64,000 bases of DNA, from contig CM119270.1 in assembly GCA_051294375.1 (NCBI GenBank), positions 5,557,452 through 5,621,451 on the forward strand, read 5' to 3'. A model generated the notes under the pieces. The model was not told where the DNA came from and did not search any database. It saw only the letters and a program-made list of their open reading frames with translations. The position numbers and the translations under genes are program-made. The DNA comes from Paraspadella gotoi (Eukaryota; Chaetognatha). Below are positions 58,378-64,000 of this stretch, one piece after another; position 1 is the stretch's first letter; every line of letters begins with the position of its first letter.

Positions 58378-60462
58378 TAATAATATACAGAGACAGAGAG
58401 CCTGTGAAAGATAGGGAAAAGTAGAGAGAGTTGATATATGGAGACATTCGTCTCCTGGTCGTGGCACTTTGCTGGTTGTTAGTCTCGATGCTTTTGGCCC
58501 TCGTTCCGCCCGTAAACGTCGTCGTAGTCGTCGTCGTCGTCGTCGTCGTCGTCGTTTTTCCTTGTTTTTTTTTCTGTAGTTGTTGTCCTCATTGTTTGTT
58601 GTTGTTATCGACGTTGTTGTCCTTCTATGTCCTTTCTCCGAGTTCGTGTCGTTGTCCGGGATAGTGTCCGGGTCTTGGCCCTGATAAGAATCGACATCGA
58701 TACGGAAAAAAAAGCATGTGCGTAACGAGTTCAGCTAAATGAGAAACAGTGACTGCTCCCGAGTATCACGGACTAACATCTGTTGTCAAAAAAAAACCTC
58801 TTTTTACTTATCCTTGTTCAAATTGCGCAAGGATTTCAAATATATCTCCATTGTCTTACTTTCACTTTTACAAAGTCGAATTTTTTGACCAAAGATTGAT
58901 TGCTCGGGAATTATTTTATTAATAAACAGGACAATCAAAGTGCAAAACTAGTAATTTAATTTTTTAAGGCATCCATAGCACTGAAATTCCTCAGCTTTGG
59001 AGAATTACTTGTTTTTTTTAAAGTTATCATAATTTTTTTAAGGGATGAACTTTATAATTTTTTACTGCTAGGATGATACTTCTCTATAAACTTCAAGTTT
59101 TCTTGACCTCTGCAATATGTAAATGAGATTTTGATTGTCTCGAGAATTCATAACGTAATTAATGAATCATGAATCTAGAAATATTCAAAATTCTATGGAG
59201 GACTAAAATCCACCAACCGTTCATCAGCGGCCATTGGTGCCGGAGGCAAGTCATTCGCCTCCCAACCCAAAAGTCCGGGGTTCTAGCCCAGTGATCACCT
59301 AGCAGTTAAGAGGGACGGGGCGCTTAACCTGCCTGTAACACAGTGATAATTGTTATTTGTTAGTGACAGAACCGTTCAATATTAGTAGTCCCTGAGCTTC
59401 GGATCAGGCTCTTCATTGGTGAGCCCGACTTCCGAACACAACAGCAATAAAAACACTTTCAGGCAACATGCCTCAACTTGGTGACGAACGTTCGCACACA
59501 ACAACAACTAATTCACTGAAGAGACGCAACAGACTTCTCCTACGGAGGGGGAGATGTATGGTGGAAAAAACTCACACCAACCGTTCATCAGCGCCATTGG
59601 TGCCGGAAGTCATTCGCCTCCAAACCCAAAGGTCCGGGTTTCTAGCCCAGTGGTCGCCTAGCAGTTAAGAGGGACGGGGGGGCGCTTAACGCCGCGCTGT
59701 AACACGATGTTAGCAGCCTGATCCGAAGCTCAGGACTGCTAATTAACTTGAAGCCGTTTTTTGCACTAAACTAAATAACAATTATCACTGTCTCTTCAAT
59801 TCGTTCTTTTTCGAGAATTGTTTTTTTCTCGGGAATTCTTTTCCCAGATATCCTCTTTGGTTCACGTTTAAAAAAGGGGAAAAAAACCTGATTACCTTTC
59901 CTTACCCTGTACCTTTTTTTCCTCCACCTACCTTCCCTTCCATTCTCGCAACTCTTACCTATAGTGAAGATAACTGGAGATGAAATTAAGGATCATTCAT
60001 TATTGTAGATTCGCAACTTGCGTTGATTGTTACATTGTTAATTTTAACGGAGTGGTCGCTAGTTTTTTTATTTTTTATGATTGACTGGCCGATATTGTGA
60101 TTCATCTCATTTTAACACCTAATCACACCCTCTCCTACTCCCCCGCACCCACCTCAACCCCCAACTCCCAAAACACCCCGCCCCTCCTCCCCGACGAAAC
60201 ACCCTCCCAAACATCCCCAACAAGATCGTGGAGCACAACTGCGGCAAAGTCGCCACCTCGATGATTATCGAGCGAATCTGGGAACAGTTCCTCCTTCGAC
60301 GCCGACCCGAAGCGGCGCCGGAAAAGGAGACCAACAAAGACGCCGCCAACGGCGCCGTCGACCCCGCGGGGCCGATGAGGGCGCTGTTCGGAGGAGGAGG
60401 AGGAGGAGGAGAGGAGGGAGGAAAGGAGGCGTTGATGAAGATTCCCAGAGATGGAGCTTCGG
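37872..60462 (+). CDS. inx: Innexin gap-junction gene, ten exons, middle part rearranged
   Basis: Gene-level entry. Innexins form gap-junction and pannexin-like hemichannels in protostome plasma membranes. Exons recognised: 1 (start, plus strand 37872), 2 (TM1, minus 43963), 3 (first loop, minus 42593), 4 (plus 45057), 5 (TM2, plus 45648), 6 (cytoplasmic loop, minus 47383), 7 (TM3, minus 46872), 8 (TM4, plus 56924), 9 (plus 58024), 10 (tail, plus 60225). Summed length is close to 480 residues, normal for the family. Both extracellular Cys pairs are visible (FCF...YCW and LCADY...QCVLP). Phases match at junctions 4-5, 7-8, 8-9 and 9-10. Strand and order of exons 2-3 and 6-7 are wrong for a working gene, and a second inverted copy lies at 47.5-52.9 kb; see findings. 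Expression from this exact arrangement is not possible without correction. Confidence 0.85.
38436..38669 (+). CDS. Small hypothetical frame with one membrane helix
   Basis: A 77-codon frame from ATG next to the 10-N gap. It has a polar N-terminal half (MKHKVYFEFKLSPMRPDLCQ) and one hydrophobic stretch, YLEYLALIMLLLLFMFFSF, followed by KSKRKQK. No family recognised. Part of the hydrophobic run comes from (GTT)n DNA, so it may be chance. Low confidence that it is a gene. Confidence 0.15.
   Translation: MKHKVYFEFKLSPMRPDLCQGEENRLQLQTRIKMGPIKLSKNVYNRFNATSYLEYLALIMLLLLFMFFSFKSKRKQK
38756..39050 (+). repeat. 112-bp purine-rich minisatellite
   Basis: GAGATAGGAGAAAAAGGAAA starts at 38761, 38873 and 38985, exactly 112 bp apart. 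About 2.6 units. Frames across it encode Ser/Phe/Leu runs on the minus strand and are not genes. Confidence 0.85.
39355..39417 (+). repeat. (GA)n microsatellite
   Basis: Nearly pure GA dinucleotides. Confidence 0.9.
40296..40505 (+). repeat. Degenerate (GTC)n array
   Basis: TCG/GTC trinucleotides with pure ends (40303-40320 and 40477-40502) and degenerate middle. Confidence 0.85.
40974..41036 (+). repeat. (ATCA)n-(ATCT)n microsatellite
   Basis: Compound tetranucleotide repeat: six ATCA-type units then about ten ATCT units. Confidence 0.9.
41226..41790. repeat. CAA-rich tract downstream of innexin exon 2 copies
   Basis: ACAACAACGACAAC-type sequence; versions follow all three copies of exon 2 (also 43480-43815 and 51270-51665). 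On the gene strand it is (GTT)n-rich intron 2. Confidence 0.8.
41796..41939 (-). pseudogene. Innexin exon 2, extra copy (frame-damaged)
   Basis: Reads STRLNRKYTCILLLLIAVPV from the same acceptor, then loses frame before YIGDP. Flanked upstream on the gene strand by C-rich intron and downstream by the same (GTT)n-rich tract as the copy at 43824. It is a third version of the exon, isolated from the other exons by the gap at 42169. Confidence 0.75.
42169..42193. other. Assembly gap (25 N)
   Basis: Marks the left end of the inverted exon 2-3 segment. Confidence 0.99.
42495..42593 (-). CDS. inx: Innexin exon 3: second half of first extracellular loop
   Basis: Between acceptor AACAACAG and donor TTAGG/GTAGTC, with indels, the frames give YCWTSDNSYVF (clearer in the copy at 50358-50449), VDEDNNSF and RSK(T)YAYLESIR. 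The innexin pattern here is 'YxxxYCWVxxTYYV...', containing the second Cys and the invariant Trp of the first loop. Several one-base errors are present in this copy, so it is recognisable but not readable in one frame. Confidence 0.65.
42615..42780 (+). repeat. GA-rich tract in innexin intron 2
   Basis: GAGAGG/GAGA sequence next to exon 3 (on the gene strand a polypyrimidine tract upstream of the acceptor). Counterpart at 50463-50632. Confidence 0.85.
43824..43963 (-). CDS. inx: Innexin exon 2: TM1 and first extracellular loop
   Basis: From acceptor ACTCCCAG the frame reads STRLNRKYTCMLLLLIAVPV, SPKQYIGDPSFCFTADFF and HDANVDYVK. This is the canonical innexin region 'DRLNxxYTxxLLxxFAxxxSxKQYxGxPIxCWxPAxF': the RLN(R)KYT motif, the TM1 leucines, KQYIGDP and the first Cys of the first extracellular loop. 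This is the cleanest of three copies (others 41796-41939 and 51677-51823). It is on the minus strand, opposite to exons 1, 4 and 5. The 3' donor is probably AA/GTGG. Confidence 0.88.
44371..45032. repeat. 662-bp block identical to 52238-52899 (first copy)
   Basis: The offset of 7867 bp stays constant along the whole block and I saw no mismatch, whereas both flanks differ by frequent indels. It includes identical 89-codon minus-strand frames with no recognised family. Confidence 0.9.
45057..45154 (+). CDS. inx: Innexin exon 4: end of first extracellular loop
   Basis: From acceptor CACCCTAG: EYVDEPNFSKTFSG then TIVEPAAGKYRRVLVSYYR, donor ACAG/GTGGAG. In innexins the loop ends with a variable acidic segment and a conserved YY(Q/R)W immediately before TM2; here YYR is completed by W from exon 5 (AG plus A TGG), so the phase is exact. 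The exon is error-free. It is on the plus strand only 24 bp beyond the breakpoint at 45032. Confidence 0.9.
45648..45777 (+). CDS. inx: Innexin exon 5: TM2
   Basis: From acceptor CCACCAG: WTPVVLTIQALLFHAPFLIW then HSMAIGAGIQIKCLMSAAKQ, ISK, donor AAG/GTAATG. The innexin signature YYQWVPFxLxxQALxFYxPxxIW is matched as YYRWTPVVLTIQALLFHAPFLIW across the exon 4-5 junction. The following GAGIQIKCL matches the family's 'SGxxxxxL' at the start of the cytoplasmic loop. Clean, phase 1 at the start and phase 0 at the end. Confidence 0.95.
46245..46320 (+). repeat. R3 3' part (short copy)
   Basis: Shares only the last ~70 bp of R3 (TTGAACAAATAGT, CAAGGGACCCTGG, CTGGTAAGAG). A short frame resembling an innexin loop occurs by chance; see rejected items. 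Confidence 0.45.
46701..46872 (-). CDS. inx: Innexin exon 7: TM3 and second extracellular loop
   Basis: Acceptor ATCTAG, donor CCAG/GTAAAC. Reads GIYLINILFATLTALTRFFG, QGAMEPWVQVVQQFLEEKTW and VPSMRLFHTKLCADYAAR. Innexin TM3 and second loop follow '(L/I)YLxNxxxQxxxxNRFLGxxxxxxGxxVxxxxxxxxxWxxSxxFPRVTLCDFxVR'; here RFFG, the Trp-x-x-Ser-Met-Arg-Leu-Phe and LCADYAAR correspond. The first Cys of the second-loop pair is present. Two bases left over (AG) combine with A of exon 8 to encode Arg. Clean exon, minus strand. Confidence 0.92.
47189..47383 (-). CDS. inx: Innexin exon 6: cytoplasmic loop to start of TM3
   Basis: Acceptor CTTTCAG, donor CAAAG/GTGAGG. In phase 0 from exon 5 the frame reads ISRVRIRPSFAIVADFVSQF; after a one-base shift near the A5 run at 47301-47305 the other frame gives KWTPYAGEESNDCRPRAR and GSDLAEKFGNYPLSLYNFDK, which joins GIYLINILF of exon 7. 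Innexins have a basic cytoplasmic loop and then '(G)NYLxxLYLFVKxLYLxN', matched as FGNYPLSLYNFDKGIYLIN. The shift is most simply a homopolymer error. On the minus strand, reversed relative to exons 4-5. Confidence 0.75.
47425..47449. other. Assembly gap (25 N)
   Basis: Separates the inverted exon 6-7 segment from block 2. Confidence 0.99.
47510..47756 (+). repeat. Dispersed repeat R3 (innexin-side copy)
   Basis: Matches 4533-4760 in the ABCB intron over its whole length, with extra bases here. Ends with CTGGTAAGTATGG. Confidence 0.6.
48137..48311 (-). pseudogene. Innexin exon 7, block-2 copy
   Basis: Inverted noisy copy of 46701-46872: same donor CCAG/GTAAAC and acceptor CTAG; insertions such as CACTTTTGAACC versus CACTTGAACC disrupt the frame. 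Confidence 0.85.
48636..48835 (-). pseudogene. Innexin exon 6, block-2 copy
   Basis: Noisy version of 47189-47383 with the same acceptor (CCTTTCAG) and donor (CAAG/GTGAGG). Insertions such as CGCTGCGCGG break the frame. In this block it follows the exon 5 copy collinearly after an intron of about 400 bp. Confidence 0.75.
49235..49375 (-). pseudogene. Innexin exon 5, block-2 copy
   Basis: Same exon inverted; ACCATCCGCAAGGCTCTCTG replaces ACCATCCAAGCTCTGCTG, and further indels shift the frame, so that the continuous frame read here (MDAGRAYHP...) is not the innexin frame. Conserved words such as HAPFL and AIGAGI can still be picked out. Confidence 0.85.
49925..50025 (-). pseudogene. Innexin exon 4, block-2 copy
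   Basis: Inverted noisy version starting from the same CCCTAG acceptor and GAGTACGTGG. Indels break the frame after the first residues. The donor GT has become TGG by loss of one G. Confidence 0.8.
50358..50449 (-). pseudogene. Innexin exon 3, block-2 copy
   Basis: Reads LLWTSDNSYVFG in one frame and DEDNNSFRSKT in another, from acceptor TAACACAG to donor TAGGGTAG. Same exon as 42495-42593; the YCW motif and the charged VDEDNN are split by one-base errors. Confidence 0.65.
51677..51823 (-). pseudogene. Innexin exon 2, block-2 copy (frame-damaged)
   Basis: Same exon in the inverted noisy copy; several one-base insertions split RLNRKYT...LLLL...KQYIGDP over different frames. Collinear with the exon 3-7 copies in the same block. 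Confidence 0.75.
52238..52899. repeat. 662-bp block identical to 44371-45032 (second copy)
   Basis: Same sequence without indels. After 52899 the sequence is unique to this copy. Confidence 0.9.
52942..53289 (+). other. Open block of 115 codons, possible exon
   Basis: A frame without ATG, bounded by TAA (52939-52941) and TAG (53287-53289). It is highly charged and Gln-rich: RRTQEKIDKAEERQRTEKQI, REKDKVIGRETEPLDAGQQQ, LQRLLPKNEVWARQELLALG, then LWRKTGKINNRGSKPIEKAQ. The heptad-like hydrophilic composition suggests coiled coil. It is not low-complexity, unlike other long frames in the window, and begins right after the 662-bp identical block. A CCTGTCAG acceptor-like site is at 52912-52919. 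No family recognised; it may be part of a retroelement or an unrelated exon. Confidence 0.3.
53332..53563. other. Assembly gap (232 N)
   Basis: Between block 2 and the region with innexin exons 8-10; GA repeat on the left edge and GTC repeat on the right. Confidence 0.99.
53564..54324. other. GTC-type array and AT-rich DNA, no gene
   Basis: Degenerate GTC/TCG trinucleotide array (53564-53815 and 53905-53945), then T-rich DNA. The acidic frames on the minus strand come from the array. Confidence 0.7.
54325..54590. other. Assembly gap (266 N)
   Basis: Left of a 160-bp isolated island. Confidence 0.99.
54591..54750. other. GC-rich 160-bp island between two gaps
   Basis: Contains three close TCCGGATT/TTCCGG words (54715-54733) and no repeat seen elsewhere in the window. 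Open in more than one frame, but too short to identify. Confidence 0.4.
54751..55085. other. Assembly gap (335 N)
   Basis: Right of the 160-bp island; followed by a GA/GGA-rich tract. Confidence 0.99.
55086..56923. other. Innexin intron 7 region, no further gene recognised
   Basis: GGA-rich tract (55086-55210), AT-rich DNA, GTC array (55780-55860), then a GC-richer stretch 55860-56290 with GGGGCGTC/GGGCGTCTC repeats that is open on the minus strand for 82 codons without family resemblance, then T-rich DNA to the exon 8 acceptor. Confidence 0.6.
56924..57107 (+). CDS. inx: Innexin exon 8: second Cys pair and TM4
   Basis: Acceptor CAACCCAG, donor AAAG/GTAAGG. Reads (R)PQMEQTPTFSRQSMRSRL then YYTAQCVLPLNLYNDKIYAF, LTLYFMVIFCFTLYAFVRWC, LK. 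'YTxQCVLPxNxxNEKI(Y/F)xFLWFWF' is the most conserved segment in all innexins. The second-loop Cys (QCVLP) pairs with LCADY of exon 7. Phase matches exon 7 (AG+A = Arg) although the two exons are now on opposite strands and 10 kb apart, which is strong evidence that they belong to one gene. Confidence 0.95.
58024..58170 (+). CDS. inx: Innexin exon 9: C-terminal domain start
   Basis: Acceptor CCCCCAAG, donor TGCAG/GTGTAG. Phase 0 from exon 8: GSKCNRIRFVRRYLRAYGAR; in a second frame GNPRCRPFVEWYLLQDGVF; the first frame returns for VLQ at the donor. Innexins have 'RxxFVxRYLxxxx...FVxxFLxxDGVFxLRxI' here, so RIRFVRRYLRAYG, FVEWYLLQDGVF and VLQ are all authentic parts, linked by two compensating one-base shifts. 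The 3' splice site is preceded by long C-runs where such errors are likely. Upstream C-rich tract is intronic. Confidence 0.82.
   Translation, partial: GSKCNRIRFVRRYLRAYGARRREVAAIHDVVRSSSGTCCKMASFVLQV
58294..58378 (+). repeat. (GA)n microsatellite
   Basis: GA array with GGA interruptions in the intron after innexin exon 9. Confidence 0.9.
58518..58556 (+). repeat. (GTC)n array
   Basis: Thirteen GTC-type units in innexin intron 9. Confidence 0.85.
59213..59480 (+). repeat. Probable tRNA-derived SINE, copy 1
   Basis: Starts near ACCAACCGTTCATCAGCG. Within it GCGGCCA (59226) and the later TGGTCGC (clear in copy 2) can pair as an acceptor stem, and GGTTCTAGCCC resembles a Pol III B box (GGTTCGANTCC). 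CTCCCAA could be an anticodon loop, but the anticodon stem does not pair well, so it is not a working tRNA. A non-tRNA tail with GTCCCTGAGCTTCGGATCAG follows. Confidence 0.6.
59575..59790 (+). repeat. Probable tRNA-derived SINE, copy 2, with inverted tail
   Basis: The head repeats copy 1 (ACCAACCGTTCATCAGCGCC, GGTGCCGGA, TCATTCGCCTCC, GGGACGGGG). The tail is the reverse complement of copy 1's tail: AGCCTGATCCGAAGCTCAGG (about 59714) against CCTGAGCTTCGGATCAGGCT (about 59391), and AACAATTATCACTG against CAGTGATAATTGTT. Confidence 0.6.
60225..60462 (+). CDS. inx: Innexin exon 10: cytoplasmic C-terminal tail
   Basis: Acceptor CCAACAAG; reads IVEHNCGKVATSMIIERIWE then QFLLRRRPEAAPEKETNKDA, with a poly-Gly stretch from (GGA)n and KIPRDGAS. 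Innexins continue 'LRxIxxNxGxxxxxxIIxxLWxxF' after the DGVF motif; VEHNCGKVATSMIIERIWEQF agrees. The exon either ends at the strong donor CGG/GTGAGTTT (60462) or runs on to TGA at 60477-60479, giving ...GASGEFGF. The tail is low-complexity and acidic/basic mixed, as is usual for innexin C-termini. In the first case further exons should lie in 60.5-64 kb; I see none. Confidence 0.85.
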
Positions 60463-60835
60463 GTGAGTTTGGATTTTGAAGGAGAGAGGGGAGGGAATGG
60501 GGGAAGGGAAGGGGGGAGGGGATTCAAAGGAAGGGAAAGGGAAGGGATGACGAGTATGGGGGACGGGTGGAAGGAATTAACAAAAATAAAAGACAAACTG
60601 TGATAAGGATGAAGAGGAAGAGAGAAAAGTAAGATTAATCGCGGAAATATAAAGTACGACGACAACAACGATGACGAACGTAACGAGGATGGAGACAACT
60701 TCGCTCGGTGAGCAGTAGAACAATTGTAAACTAAGACAAAGGGGTTACACTTACATAGATAAGTACGATAAATGAGCAAAATTGTAAAGGGCTCGGAAAA
60801 TCACTGTTTATTATATAAATATTGCGACACAAGGA

Positions 60836-60917
60836 CGTCGACGACGACGACGACGACGAGGAAGACGACGACGGCAAAGACGTCGACGACGAGGACGACG
60901 ACGACGACGACATCGTC
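60836..60917 (+). repeat. (GAC)n array
   Basis: GACGAC array with GTC-GAC palindromic interruptions. Confidence 0.85.
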
Positions 60918-61016
60918 GATAGAAACGACGACATCGAATCGTCGCCTTCGTTGAACTCAAATTTAGTTCTTCGCTTCTTTTTCGCTTTCGACCCTTCGCT
61001 TTTTTGTTCGCTTAGA

Positions 61017-61020
<4 letters not shown>

Positions 61021-61090
<70 letters not shown>

Positions 61091-61115
61091 CTTCTCTTTT
61101 CTCTCTTCTCTCTCA
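61021..61115 (+). repeat. (CT)n microsatellite
   Basis: About 65 bp pure CT plus CT-rich flank. Confidence 0.9.
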
Positions 61116-61235
61116 AAGCTTGCCTCGCCCTTTTCCCCTAATTTATCTCGGGTTGGCCGCTAATCTAATCAGTTGCTTTGCTTATGGTGCTTATGGGTCT
61201 TATGGTGCGACGGAAAAAGAGAAGCCGGGTTTTTG

Positions 61236-61238
<3 letters not shown>

Positions 61239-61315
<77 letters not shown>
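61239..61315 (+). repeat. (CT)n microsatellite
   Basis: Pure CT for nearly 80 bp. Confidence 0.9.
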
Positions 61316-61316
<1 letters not shown>

Positions 61317-63108
61317 GTTCTGAAAGGAAAGCATTGGGTCCGAAAAGAGGACAACGCCACGAAATTATGAGTTTTTGGGTAAAGCGATGGCATGAGACGG
61401 TGCGACCTGAAACAATAAAATAGACAGAGTAACCTAGAAGGGTCACTGAGAACAAAGATGTTACGAATAGTTTTATTTTAAATACGTCTTTAAACAATGT
61501 TAAAATATGAGAGGTAATCATTTGCTTTGGGTCTCAGCACTATCATAAGATTATAAGATATAAGCAAAGTAAAGTGATTAAAGTAACCAAGGTAAACAAA
61601 ACAAAACAAATAAATCAAGCATAAAATTAAGCCTGTAAAGGACTTTCTGCCATCTTTCATGACTTTCCATCGTTTATTAATTAATATCAAACAATTCACC
61701 ATTCTACTTAAAGCGATGAGAAAAGAACAATAAGCAACATCGCGATATCTGGATAATAAAAGGCAAACCGGCCCGATTCCATCAGGATTCTGCCCTTCAA
61801 TGCATGCCGCGATTAACAATGCCTAAATGTTGCATGTTTTGTATTTGTTCAATGCCCTCTGCATGTAAACGTTGCATGCTGCATGCCGAATGTAAAAATT
61901 TCAGCCGTACAGGTGCGTTCTACGTTGACTATTTTATTTCGTATCCTGCTACTCCTATAATTAATCAGCTGCTAGTATTACCATATAAGCACTAAAACTG
62001 GCTATTCCTTTACTTGAAAGACTATCATAATGAGATCTTTAAGTGCCTACACCGAACATCGCCAAAATGTAAATAGTTTACTCTATAAGTTTGTAGTTAT
62101 AGTTCAATTTTTTCTAAAACATGAAATTTCAAGCGCAACGTTAACCGTGAAAACGGAAAAAAAAGAGACTAAAACGAAAATCTAATCACGAACGAATTAA
62201 CTAAATACTATAATGATAATCATTACGAAAAGACTTTTTTCCTCGACTCGTTCACCACGAATCTCAAAGATAAGAAGCTAATAAAGATCCCTCGTTAAAG
62301 CGGAGAATTATTCCTCGACCGAAATCGTTCAACTTCGGACCCCGGTCGATTCTTGGCCAAATTAATATCTCACTGACGACCATCGTTTTAATCTAAAGTT
62401 AAAAGACAAATTCTTTATTTCTCACCAAAATTTCATACATCAGAGACTAAGTGACAGAGAGTTTTTGTTGCGTCTTTGTCGTCGTCATCTTCGTCGTTGT
62501 AATCGTTGTAATAAAACTGAAGAAACGATGCTAAAACAGGAACGAGATAGAAATGAGACAGAAACTGGACAGTCGAGTGACTGAAACGAGAAGACCGATG
62601 GATCAGTTTAGGAGGGGCCAAGAAGAAACGCTTCAAAAAAACTATTAACGGAAATAACAATCTAATGTAATTTTATACTTTACAAAATTATATTTAATCG
62701 CTTTAATATAATTTAAAAATAAATTGTCGCTAACAATTTTTTTTCTAAATTTTTAATGAGGCAATGTACGCAATGAATAAATGCCGGAAGATAAACAAAC
62801 ATCTTTTCGTACCATGAAAGTAACTTAAATATATTGTCGTCGTTCATTATTGCCAGATTTTAATATCCTCCCTTAGCTTTAACTGTTAAAAGTGCAGGAT
62901 GACTGGATGTCTGAGTTAAAAAAACGATATCGATTCCTATCGATTTCAGTATCGATACCTGTGTTGGTCTCGGCCTCTGGATTTGGTTTAACTCGACCTT
63001 CAACCACTTGATTCACTTGAATCACGAAATGATCACGTCGGTGAAACGAAGCCGAAATTTGATCACCTCGATTGTCCGCTTCGATTTCACGCGAAATGTA
63101 AATCCGCA

Positions 63109-63145
<37 letters not shown>

Positions 63146-63267
63146 TCATATCAACATCTCTCGCTCTCGCTCTCGCTCTCGCTAAATCAACTTGGATGTC
63201 GAGGACGTACGATATCTTTTGACGTCCAAATTTACGGGAAAATTTTGATTCGAAATAAGAGAGCTAG

Positions 63268-63311
<44 letters not shown>

Positions 63312-63598
63312 TTATGATTCATCTGAGGGCTGACTGATTTGCAATGTTACTGTCATAGCTAAGGATTGAATAATTGCGCGTAAAGATTTCAGAATAAAGA
63401 AATATTGTAAGCGAGCGATAAGCAAGTCTATTATTTAATTTTTTAAATTCTGTTCTGAAAGAAAAAAACTTTGAAAGATACCAATAAAAAAAAATCCTTA
63501 CAAAAGACAGTGAGAAAGTATTTCTCTGGTCAGAGTTGAACCAAAAAAGGAATCTTTTCTGCTTCGGTCCAGTCGAAAAAACAGAGGAATCTCTCGAT

Positions 63599-63637
<39 letters not shown>

Positions 63638-63698
63638 CGGACTCCTCATGAGTCGACGCAGTCTTTCACGGTCGAACGATTTTGGAAAAGCACCTCTT

Positions 63699-63702
<4 letters not shown>

Positions 63703-63762
<60 letters not shown>
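63703..63762 (+). repeat. (CT)n microsatellite
   Basis: Pure CT; a GA array lies about 80 bp upstream (63600-63634), so the two can base-pair. Confidence 0.9.
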
Positions 63763-63766
<4 letters not shown>

Positions 63767-63912
63767 ACTTTCACTGTTCTCTCCCTCTAACCTAATCACA
63801 TAAGCAATCACCAAGATTATGACAACAATCATTATGATCAGAAGTCAATAATGCAACAACCGAAGTTCACCCATCTAAACTCGACATACGAAACTGACCA
63901 ATCATAACTCAC

Positions 63913-64000
63913 CCTCTCTCCGGACGAGGCTCCTTCCACTTTCGGTCAGCGATGTTCGGCGAAGCGAGATGACTTGAAGAATAGATGGCACCACTTTTGA
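63913..64000 (-). CDS. Possible exon at the right edge
   Basis: A minus-strand frame entering from beyond the window reads KVVPSILQVISLRRTSLTES then GRSLVRRE and meets a strong donor (AGAGG/GTGAGTTA). Codon composition is mixed and not repetitive. No family recognised. Only 88 bp can be seen, so it may be chance. Confidence 0.25.

Larger units (their letters stand above)
60480..63912. other. Microsatellite-rich region, no gene recognised
   Basis: Holds GAC arrays (60836-60917), CT arrays (61021-61085, 61239-61315, 63108-63141, 63703-63762), GA arrays (63269-63307, 63600-63634) and AT-rich sequence between them. Frames of 60-120 codons exist but none resembles a known family, and most cross repeats. 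If innexin exon 10 uses its splice donor, a last small exon should be here. Confidence 0.6.

Noticed and set aside
59226-59300. tRNA-like cloverleaf with CTCCCAA loop
   Set aside because: Acceptor pairing and B box are present, but the anticodon and D stems do not pair properly and two copies share a longer tail, so it is reported as a SINE and not as a tRNA gene.

Overview
The window is animal nuclear DNA, almost certainly from a protostome invertebrate. It holds a multi-exon gap-junction gene of the innexin family, a multi-exon P-glycoprotein-type (ABCB) transporter gene with GT-AG introns, one eukaryotic tRNA-Gly(UCC), and a probable tRNA-derived SINE pair. There are no prokaryotic operons, no CRISPR array and no ribosome binding sites. 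Innexins are the gap-junction proteins of protostomes, so a lophotrochozoan, nematode or related lineage fits; I cannot name the species. Dinucleotide (CT/GA) and trinucleotide (GAC/GTC, CAT) microsatellites are very abundant, and they produce nearly all of the long low-complexity open frames.

Layout. 1-7.4 kb: minus-strand ABCB transporter covering TMD1, NBD1 and the beginning of TMD2; the rest lies beyond the left edge. A plus-strand tRNA-Gly and several dispersed repeats sit in its introns. 7.4-8.6 kb: AT-rich sequence, a gap, and a possible proline-rich exon next to a perfect CRE. 8.6-28.4 kb: four noisy tandem versions of one roughly 5.5 kb non-coding unit. 28.4-31 kb: microsatellites only. 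31.0-38.4 kb: a 3.7 kb unit present twice in tandem, each copy ending in the first coding exon of the innexin. 38.4-41 kb: purine-rich minisatellite and microsatellites. 41-60.5 kb: the remaining innexin exons, partly inverted and partly duplicated. 60.5-64 kb: mostly microsatellites and unassigned sequence, with a weak candidate exon at the right edge.

The innexin is the most informative part. Ten exons can be read (start codon, TM1, the Cys-containing first extracellular loop, TM2, cytoplasmic loop, TM3, the second Cys pair, TM4, C-terminal tail), and most exon phases fit. Exons 1, 4, 5, 8, 9 and 10 are on the plus strand, while exons 2-3 and 6-7 are on the minus strand in reversed order. 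A second, noisier copy at 47.45-52.9 kb carries exons 2-7 collinearly on the minus strand. Comparing the two copies places the breakpoints of two inverted segments (about 42194-45032 and 46249-47424), each with one end at a 25-N gap. Turning both back restores exon order 1 to 10. Together with pervasive single-base indels between copies, this points to an unpolished long-read assembly with unmerged haplotigs and misoriented pieces, although a real rearranged duplication cannot be excluded from sequence alone.

I did not find a previously undescribed biological system. The observations most worth following are the innexin rearrangement, the exact 662-bp identity at its breakpoint, the tandem arrays, the SINE-like fold-back pair, and the repeat families shared between the ABCB introns and the rest of the window.
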